A stretch of DNA of 38,739 nucleotides, from assembly GCF_016745425.1 (NCBI RefSeq), contig NZ_JAERVK010000024.1, positions 1 to 38,739 on the forward strand. The letters are read 5' to 3'. Each line of letters begins with the position of its first letter. Position 1 is the stretch's first letter. Position numbers and translations under genes: made by a program. Below the pieces are notes generated by a model. That model saw only the letters and a list, made by a program, of their open reading frames with translations. It did not search any database and was not told the DNA's origin. This document shows, in pieces, positions 33,616 to 38,739 of this stretch. This stretch comes from Candidatus Methylomicrobium oryzae (GTDB taxonomy: Bacteria > Pseudomonadota > Gammaproteobacteria > Methylococcales > Methylomonadaceae).

Positions 33616-34161
33616 ATGAGAGCGTCCGACAATCGACAAGGCCCTGTACGCGGCCGTATTCGCTATGCGCTCGGCCAATCTGCCTTGGGCGCGATCCTGG
33701 CCGCGATGAGCGAGCGCGGCCTCTGCGAGATCGCCTTGGGAGACGATCCCGATGAACTGGCGCGCGACTTTCAACAGCGTTTTCCGGAGGCCGAGTTAGC
33801 GGGCGGCAAGGAAGCTGAGGCTTGGCTTGTCAAAGTGATCCGTTTTGTCGAAACGCCGGGATCGGGTTTGGATCTGCCGCTGGATATCCGGGGCACCGCG
33901 TTTCAGCAAAAAGTCTGGCAAGCGTTAAGACAAATTCCGGCCGGTACGAAAGTCAGCTATACGGACATCGCGGAACGGATCGGGGCTCCGAAATCGGTGC
34001 GCGCAGTCGCCGCCGCCATCGCCGCCAATACGCTGGCAGTGGCGGTTCCCTGTCATCGTGTGATCAGGGCGGACGGCAGTTTGTCGGGCTACCGCTGGGG
34101 CGTCGAACGCAAGGCCGAGCTGCTCTGCCGGGAAAGCGGGGGCGAGGGGCACAACCGATAA
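33616..34161 (+). CDS. ogt: Methylated-DNA-[protein]-cysteine S-methyltransferase
   Basis: This product of about 181 residues repairs O6-alkylguanine by transferring the alkyl group to its own cysteine. The active site PCHRV at 145-149 (C146) is present with the preceding VRAVAAAIAANTLAVAV and following IRADGSLSGYRWGVERK. The N-terminal part (RYALGQSALGAILAAMSERGLCEIALGDDP) resembles the C-terminal half of Ada proteins rather than E. coli Ogt, but no Ada metal-binding or AraC domain is attached. ATG 33616 is chosen; a GTG at 33586 would add ten residues. The neighbours do not suggest an operon. Confidence 0.92.
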   Translation: MRASDNRQGPVRGRIRYALGQSALGAILAAMSERGLCEIALGDDPDELARDFQQRFPEAELAGGKEAEAWLVKVIRFVETPGSGLDLPLDIRGTAFQQKVWQALRQIPAGTKVSYTDIAERIGAPKSVRAVAAAIAANTLAVAVPCHRVIRADGSLSGYRWGVERKAELLCRESGGEGHNR

Positions 34162-34466
34162 GCTGCCCGGCCTGCAGCCCAGGTCATCGAATTTGCCGCA
34201 AACGCAAAGGATGGGTAGCGCCTGTCGCGCGCAAACGCATTGTCCTCCTGCCGAAGCATATCGAGTCTTCGTTTTTCATAAAACTTAAGGGATTGCCGCC
34301 TTACTTTCAGGCTCCCGCAGGCCCCGGCATTCGCCCATCGGCCATTTTCCGGCATTCATGCCCTGTTAATATCCGGCAGAGTACGGTAATCCCGCCGATT
34401 ATGACTAAAATGATCCTGTTCTTCAAAATCCATACATTAATCCGCATTTGAAGGAATAAATTTTCT
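34162..34466. other. Intergenic region before the RimK-like gene
   Basis: No gene is seen. A fragment of the GGATGGGT repeat (GGATGGGTAGCGCC) lies near 34208. GAAGGA about ten bases before 34467 is the ribosome site of the next gene. Confidence 0.55.
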
Positions 34467-35939
34467 ATGGCGCGTACCGTACTGGTTGTTGACGATCTGG
34501 CCGACTGGAATCCGTATTATCCCAGTGAGCATGTGATCACCTTTGAAACCTATCTGGCCACCGAGCAGAGCGGTGCGGACGAACGCGTACGGGTGATTAA
34601 CCTGTGCGGCAGTTACAAGTATTTGTCCGACGGCTATTACTGTTCGCTGCTGGCCGAAGCGCGCGGCCACCATGTGATCCCGTCAGTCAAGGCGTTGAAC
34701 GATCTGGGCAGGAAAGCCCTGTACCGGCTGCAGATCGAGGATTTGTCGCAGGCGTTGGACAAAGCCTTCAAAACCAAAAACAAACACGAAGAAATCAAGC
34801 TGCTCAGTTATTTCGGCACCACGCCGGACCCGGATTTTCAGGATCTGGCGCGGCTGCTCTTTGAGCGCTTTTCGTGCCCTGTGCTGGAAGTCACCCTGAG
34901 CTACCGGGACCGATGGGAAATCACCGCGTTGCGCGCAGTTTCCCACCGGAGTCTTGACGATGCGCAGCAGACGCTGTTTGCCGAGGCGCTCGACCGGTTC
35001 AGCAAGAAGGTCTGGCGCAAGGGACGCGCCCGCAAAGCGATGCGCTACGATCTCGCGATTCTGGTCAACCCGGAAGAAAAGCTGCCGCCGAGCAACGCCG
35101 GCGCGCTGAAAAAATTCATTGCGGCCGGCCGGCAGTTCGGAATCGACGTCGAGCTGATCACCCAGCAGCATTATGTCCGCCTGCCGGAGTTCGACGCTTT
35201 GTTCATTCGTGAAACGACCGCGATCGATCATCATACTTACCGCTTCGCCAAAAAGGCCGAGGCGGAAGGGCTGGTCGTGATCGACGATCCGACTTCCATG
35301 TTGCGCTGTACCAATAAGGTTTACCTGGCCGATCTGTTTCGCACCCATAAGGTACCTTCGCCGAACGCCTGGCTGCTGCACAAGGGTAATCCGATGCACT
35401 TGGACCGGCTGGAGGCCGAAGCAGGCTATCCGGTCGTAATCAAGATCCCGGACGGCTCGTTTTCGCGGGGTATCGTGAAGGTGAACAACCGTCAGGAGCT
35501 TGAGCAAAAGCTGCCGGAGCTGTTCCAAAAATCCGCACTGCTGCTGGCCCAGGAGTTCCTTTATACCGATTTCGACTGGCGCATCGGCGTATTCAATAAC
35601 CAGCCGCTTTACGCCTGCCGCTATTATATGGTGAAAAATCATTGGCAAATCTACCGGCACGGCGGCAGCCGGACAGATTCCGGCCATTTCGAAACCCTGC
35701 CGACTTTCGAAGTGCCCAGAGTCGTGATCGATGCGGCCCTGAAAGCCACGCAGCCGATCGGGAACGGTTTTTACGGCGTCGATGTGAAGGAAAAAAACGG
35801 CAAGGGCTATGTGATCGAAGTGAACGACAACCCGAATATCGACAGCGGCATCGAAGACAGATTTCTGGGCGACGAACTCTACCGGCTGATCATGAAGGAA
35901 TTGCTGCGGCGAATGGAAAATCGCAGCAAGGGGATCTAA
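34467..35939 (+). CDS. RimK-like ATP-grasp ligase with RLAN N-terminal domain
   Basis: The 490-residue protein has a long N-terminal region (about 1-190) of the RimK-like ATP-grasp N-terminal type, with LVVDDLADWNPYYPSEHVITFETYL and INLCGSYKYLSDGYYCSLLAEARGH. A RimK-type ATP-grasp domain follows: FIRETTAIDHHTYRFAKKAE, the glycine-poor loop PVVIKIPDGSFSRGIVKV, ACRYYMVKNHWQI, and the Mg-binding end YVIEVNDNPNIDSG. RimK enzymes add glutamate or other amino acids to protein or small-molecule carboxylates. Relatives with this architecture often occur with GNAT or peptidase genes, but none is adjacent here. The substrate is unknown. A clear GAAGGA site precedes the ATG. Confidence 0.9.
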   Translation: MARTVLVVDDLADWNPYYPSEHVITFETYLATEQSGADERVRVINLCGSYKYLSDGYYCSLLAEARGHHVIPSVKALNDLGRKALYRLQIEDLSQALDKAFKTKNKHEEIKLLSYFGTTPDPDFQDLARLLFERFSCPVLEVTLSYRDRWEITALRAVSHRSLDDAQQTLFAEALDRFSKKVWRKGRARKAMRYDLAILVNPEEKLPPSNAGALKKFIAAGRQFGIDVELITQQHYVRLPEFDALFIRETTAIDHHTYRFAKKAEAEGLVVIDDPTSMLRCTNKVYLADLFRTHKVPSPNAWLLHKGNPMHLDRLEAEAGYPVVIKIPDGSFSRGIVKVNNRQELEQKLPELFQKSALLLAQEFLYTDFDWRIGVFNNQPLYACRYYMVKNHWQIYRHGGSRTDSGHFETLPTFEVPRVVIDAALKATQPIGNGFYGVDVKEKNGKGYVIEVNDNPNIDSGIEDRFLGDELYRLIMKELLRRMENRSKGI

Positions 35940-36043
35940 GGATTGGGGCGATTATCACTTCCTCCCTCTCGCTCCCCGCCGAGCGTTTATCGTGATACTC
36001 CTCTTTGCCGGCTTGGACTACACCTCAAAGAGTACAAACCTCT

Positions 36044-36101
36044 GTAGGGTACGCTGTGCGTACCTTTTCACCCCGCCAATGGTACGCACAGCGTACCCTA
36101 C
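36044..36101. repeat. GTAGGGTACGC palindromic repeat, copy 4
   Basis: GTAGGGTACGCTGTGCGTACC and GGTACGCACAGCGTACCCTAC are exact reverse complements around a loop of about 16 bases. It is the best-preserved copy in the window. Confidence 0.88.
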
Positions 36102-36199
36102 AACTGCATCAAAGTCCGTAGGATGGGTACGACTGCACGGATGCCGCCACGAAAGGGTGGTCTATGGACAGAGGTACGCGCCCAAGGAAGGGCGAGGTA

Positions 36200-36270
36200 G
36201 ATCGCGTCGGGAACACGCGATCGACGACCCCACGGATGGGGGAGGTAGATCGCGTCGGGAACACGCGATC
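36200..36270. repeat. Two tandem GATCGCGT hairpin units
   Basis: GATCGCGT-CGGGAAC-ACGCGATC occurs at 36200-36222 and again identically at 36248-36270, with the shared lead GAGGTA, giving a 48-base period. Each unit can form an 8-base-pair stem with a 7-base loop. Confidence 0.82.
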
Positions 36271-36295
36271 GAGGGCAATGCATGGAGCAGTTGCC

Positions 36296-36387
36296 GAGAG
36301 GCGTCAGCCGAAACCCATCGTGAATAGCCACCGGATATCGTATTAGCGGGGTTCTTGATGGGTTTCGCTTCGCTCTACCCATCCTAC
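36296..36387. repeat. Dispersed palindromic repeat, GGATGGGT family, copy 2
   Basis: It shares the core AGAGGCGTCAGCCGAAACCC with copy 1 at 49-128 and has an almost identical right arm ending CTACCCATCCTAC. The outer left arm (GGATGGGT) has been lost or replaced. Confidence 0.75.
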
Positions 36388-36399
36388 CTTGCTGAACGG

Positions 36400-37302
36400 C
36401 TACGCTTCGGCGTTTAGCGCCGCGCGGAGTTCGGCGGCCGATTGCGGCCGGTCTTTCGAAGAAATCGCCATCGCCCAATCGATGGCGTTCAACAGCGGCT
36501 CGGAGTATTTGCGCTTGAACAATTTTGCCACAGGCTCCAGGGCGTCCTTTTCGGCCCGTTCGGGAGCCGGTTGCGGCGATTTCATTTCCAGGCAGGCGCG
36601 CATGCTGGCGCCTATCGCATAAATGTCGGTCCACGGCCCGAGCGGAGTGCAAAGATCATATTGTTCGATCGGCGAAAATCCTTTCGTCAGCACTTTGGTC
36701 TTTTGCTGGGGATTGGCGCAGGGAAACGTTTGATAAGCGCCGAAATCGAGCAATACCGAATCGTTGCCGGGCTGTACCAGAATATTGGCCGGCTTGATGT
36801 CCAGGTGCAGATAGCTGTGCTGGTGAATGTAGCCGACGCCGTCCAATAAGGAATTGAACACCGCCTTGACGAAGGCTTCGGTGATATTCCAGGATTTCCT
36901 GGCCAGTAATTTTTCGAGCGTGACACCGTAGTTGTAGACCATCACCATATAAACGGTCGAATTGGCTTCGAAGAAATTGATTACCTCGACGATATTCGGA
37001 TGCTTCAGCGTAGCGAGTACCCGGGCTTCCTCGAAAAACAACCGGCGGCCGCGCTTGAACATGATGCGGGATTCCTCGTCGTTCAACACGACCACATTGT
37101 TCCAGGTCCGATGCGCCAATTTGCGCGGCAGGTATTCCTTGATCGCAACCTGTACCTGGTCGGAAGTCTGCCGGGCCAGATAGACCGAGCTGAATCCGCC
37201 GTGCGCCAATTCCCGTTCGATCACATACTGGTCTATAATGGTGCCGGTTTGCAGATAATTCCACTCTTTGGGATATGTTTCGGGTTCGTAATATTCCGCC
37301 AT
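36400..37302 (-). CDS. Small Ser/Thr protein kinase
   Basis: This 300-residue cytoplasmic Hanks-type kinase consists of the catalytic domain only, with no membrane helix or sensor tail. The glycine-rich loop is LAHGGFSSVYLA, the ATP lysine is K55 in VAIKEYL, the helix-C glutamate is E92, and the metal-binding motif is D186-F-G. The catalytic loop reads H166-L-D168-IKPAN173 instead of HRD, so the arginine that normally contacts the phosphorylated activation segment is missing; such kinases need no activation-loop phosphorylation. The closest style is PpkA/StkP-like kinases seen in proteobacterial signalling. GTGGAAAG lies before the ATG. It is divergent from yicC with 43 bases between the starts. 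Confidence 0.9.
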   Translation of the reverse strand: MAEYYEPETYPKEWNYLQTGTIIDQYVIERELAHGGFSSVYLARQTSDQVQVAIKEYLPRKLAHRTWNNVVVLNDEESRIMFKRGRRLFFEEARVLATLKHPNIVEVINFFEANSTVYMVMVYNYGVTLEKLLARKSWNITEAFVKAVFNSLLDGVGYIHQHSYLHLDIKPANILVQPGNDSVLLDFGAYQTFPCANPQQKTKVLTKGFSPIEQYDLCTPLGPWTDIYAIGASMRACLEMKSPQPAPERAEKDALEPVAKLFKRKYSEPLLNAIDWAMAISSKDRPQSAAELRAALNAEA

Positions 37303-37345
37303 CTTTCCACTTCGCTTTAAAGCCCCCGTTTATTATAGGTGATGA

Positions 37346-38212
37346 ATGACTAAAAGTATGACCGCGTTTGCCAGCAGCGAGGCCGAGATCGGCGCGCTGA
37401 CGATCAATTGTGAACTGCGGTCGGTCAATCACCGCTATCTCGACATTTCGATCAAGCTGCCGGAGCGCCTGCGTTTTACCGAAGCCGATATCCGTTCCGC
37501 GGTGGCCGCGAAAATCAGCCGCGGCAAAATCGAATGTACGCTGACCTGTAAGAAGCTGACCAAGGACTCGCCGAGCCTGTTCGTCAATCGGGAAGCGGTC
37601 GCCGCGCTGCTGGCCGCTGCCCAGCAAATCGAGGCGCAAATGACCGGCCCGTTGTCCTTCTCCGCGCTCGATGTGCTGGCCTTTCCGGGTATTCAGCAGG
37701 AGCCCGAGCTGGACAAGGAAACGCTGAACCGGGGTATCGCCGAGCTGGTCGGCCAAACCCTGCTGAAACTGCTGGACGTACGCGAACGGGAAGGCCGGCA
37801 GCTGCAAAGCCTGATTCGCGACCGCTGCAAGAAAATGCAGCTTCATGCGGCCGCCGCGAGGAAACGGATTCCGGAAGTGTTGCAGGCGATCCGCAACAAA
37901 CTGAAGGACCGCATTGCGGAGCTGGCCGTGCAGCCCGATTTTGACCGGCTCGAACAGGAACTGGTGTTCCTGACGCAAAAGCTCGATATCGACGAGGAAC
38001 TGGACCGGCTGGAAACGCATATCACGGAAGTGCTGCGCGTGATCGAGCAGAACGAACCGGTCGGGCGGCGGCTCGATTTTCTGATGCAGGAAATGAACCG
38101 CGAAGCGAACACGCTGGGCTCCAAATCGGCCGACAAGGAAATCACCAAAATCTCGATCGAACTGAAAGTGTTGATCGAGCAGATCAGGGAACAGATTCAG
38201 AACATCGAATAA
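37346..38212 (+). CDS. yicC: YicC family endoribonuclease
   Basis: This 288-residue protein has the YicC N-terminal domain (SMTAFASSEAEIGALTINCELRSVNHRYLDISIKLPERLR) and the C-terminal DUF1732 region (LDIDEELDRLETHITEVLRVIEQNEPVGRRLDFLMQEMNREANTLGSK, ending in a helical IELKVLIEQIREQIQNIE). E. coli YicC is an endoribonuclease involved in small-RNA turnover and stationary-phase growth. In many genomes gmk follows directly; here the next 500 bases show no gmk. Confidence 0.95.
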   Translation: MTKSMTAFASSEAEIGALTINCELRSVNHRYLDISIKLPERLRFTEADIRSAVAAKISRGKIECTLTCKKLTKDSPSLFVNREAVAALLAAAQQIEAQMTGPLSFSALDVLAFPGIQQEPELDKETLNRGIAELVGQTLLKLLDVREREGRQLQSLIRDRCKKMQLHAAAARKRIPEVLQAIRNKLKDRIAELAVQPDFDRLEQELVFLTQKLDIDEELDRLETHITEVLRVIEQNEPVGRRLDFLMQEMNREANTLGSKSADKEITKISIELKVLIEQIREQIQNIE

Positions 38213-38739
38213 CGCTAATTTCCCGATGTAGATAAACCTGTATAGTCGATGGGCCGGCGTGGGCAGTACCGCCGGGCCGGTCCAGAAGGCGGCTTCTCCG
38301 TTTTTTTTCAAAGGCTGCCGGCCATGAGGGTTTCAAGAAGACTCATGGAAGGTTTATAGGATATACATTTTCGTAGCCTCGATCAGCAAGCGTAATCGAA
38401 AATATGGGAGGGTATCAATCTTCGTACGATTCCACGCTGCTAACCCGTACCTCCGGCCTTTTACCGACCCAGACGCCTTTCCGCCCAGGCAAGCGACGCC
38501 CCAATAATTGCAGACTCGATCCGGTATATTGCGCCGACAATAGTCTGAGCCTGCCATGACTTTTCCTTGAGATAAGGCAATTATTTCAAAAGCTTGAGGC
38601 GCAGCCTCTGATCCGTAGGTCTCCTCGAATATCCCTGATTTCCATAAAATTTAAACATAATATCTAGAATTTTCCTTATATTCGCCTAAACTTAAGGATG
38701 TGAAAGAGCTTGGCCGATGAGAGATGCCGTTAGCCTAAG
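38213..38739. other. Non-coding region to the end of the window
   Basis: No convincing gene is seen. A terminator candidate sits at 38284-38308. The stretch 38370-38405 (TTTTCGTAGCCTCGATCAGC, with CGTAATCGAAAA following) forms an inverted repeat of a style common among dispersed elements. An ATG at 38717 opens a frame that runs off the window edge; it may be the start of a gene but has no visible ribosome site. Confidence 0.5.
38284..38308 (+). terminator. Candidate terminator after yicC
   Basis: AGAAG and CTTCT pair around GCGG, extended by nearby CGG/CCG, and are followed directly by eight T residues. The stem is short, but the T-tract is strong. Confidence 0.5.

Larger units (their letters stand above)
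35940..36399. other. Repeat-packed intergenic region
   Basis: Between the RimK-like gene and the kinase lie three different repeat types in 460 bases: a GTAGGGTACGC palindrome (36044-36101), two GATCGCGT hairpins (36200-36270), and the GGATGGGT element (36296-36387). Short frames across these are products of the repeats and not accepted as genes. Confidence 0.75.

Noticed and set aside
36200-36270. CRISPR-like repeat pair
   Set aside because: Only two units, and the intervening sequence is short and not spacer-like; no cas genes in the window.
36164-36346. Short frame across the GATCGCGT repeat units
   Set aside because: Its repeating peptide simply mirrors the DNA repeat; no independent support for translation.
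36656-38311. Minus-strand open frame of 551 codons
   Set aside because: It runs through both the yicC complement and the kinase gene in another frame; both real genes have conserved motifs.

Overview
The window looks like chromosome from a gammaproteobacterium, most likely a methanotroph of the order Methylococcales. This rests on the gene order gyrA-serC-pheA-hisC-tyrA-aroA-cmk-rpsA-ihfB (the aromatic supraoperon arrangement known from Pseudomonas and relatives), the moderately high GC content, and the mix of Planctomycete-type DUF1549/DUF1553 and DUF1501 proteins with c-type cytochromes. The order-level assignment is inference. No tRNA, rRNA, CRISPR array, phage gene or intact insertion sequence was seen.

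Region 1 (about 390-10493) is the most unusual part. A consensus sigma-54 (-24/-12) promoter at 390-405 precedes a plus-strand gene series. In order, this encodes an exported rhodanese-fold protein that lacks the catalytic Cys, a DUF1549/DUF1553 haem-motif protein, a Tat-exported DUF1501 protein, a small cytochrome c'/c556-like protein with an unusual CX3CH motif, an exported peroxiredoxin, a dihaem cytochrome c, a PepSY membrane protein, and a TatA/TatB pair without TatC. It ends with a sigma-54 activator that has no sensor domain. I read this as a candidate sigma-54-controlled envelope redox system with its own Tat components. Its function is unknown, and two repeat or hairpin insertions mean one continuous transcript is not assured.

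Region 2 (10687-15437, minus strand) holds signalling genes: a degenerate EAL-domain protein, the tRNA methyltransferase cmoM, and a YfiR-like periplasmic protein five bases upstream of a membrane GGDEF-EAL protein with an extracytoplasmic sensor domain. The last two resemble the YfiR/YfiN c-di-GMP module, but with an added intact EAL domain.

Region 3 (16347-27350, plus strand) is housekeeping: gyrase A, serine, phenylalanine, tyrosine, histidine and chorismate biosynthesis, CMP kinase, ribosomal protein S1 and IHF beta. The genes are tightly packed, with overlaps at hisC/tyrA and aroA/cmk.

Region 4 (27681-38212) is a mosaic of single genes: slyD, a solitary HerA-type ATPase, an AI-2E/PerM-family permease convergent with purM, an Ala/Pro-rich exported protein, an O6-alkylguanine methyltransferase, a RimK-like ATP-grasp ligase with the long N-terminal domain, and a small Ser/Thr kinase divergent from yicC. 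Intergenic spaces here carry several families of dispersed palindromic repeats. One family with GTAGGGTACGC arms has four good copies and one decayed copy.
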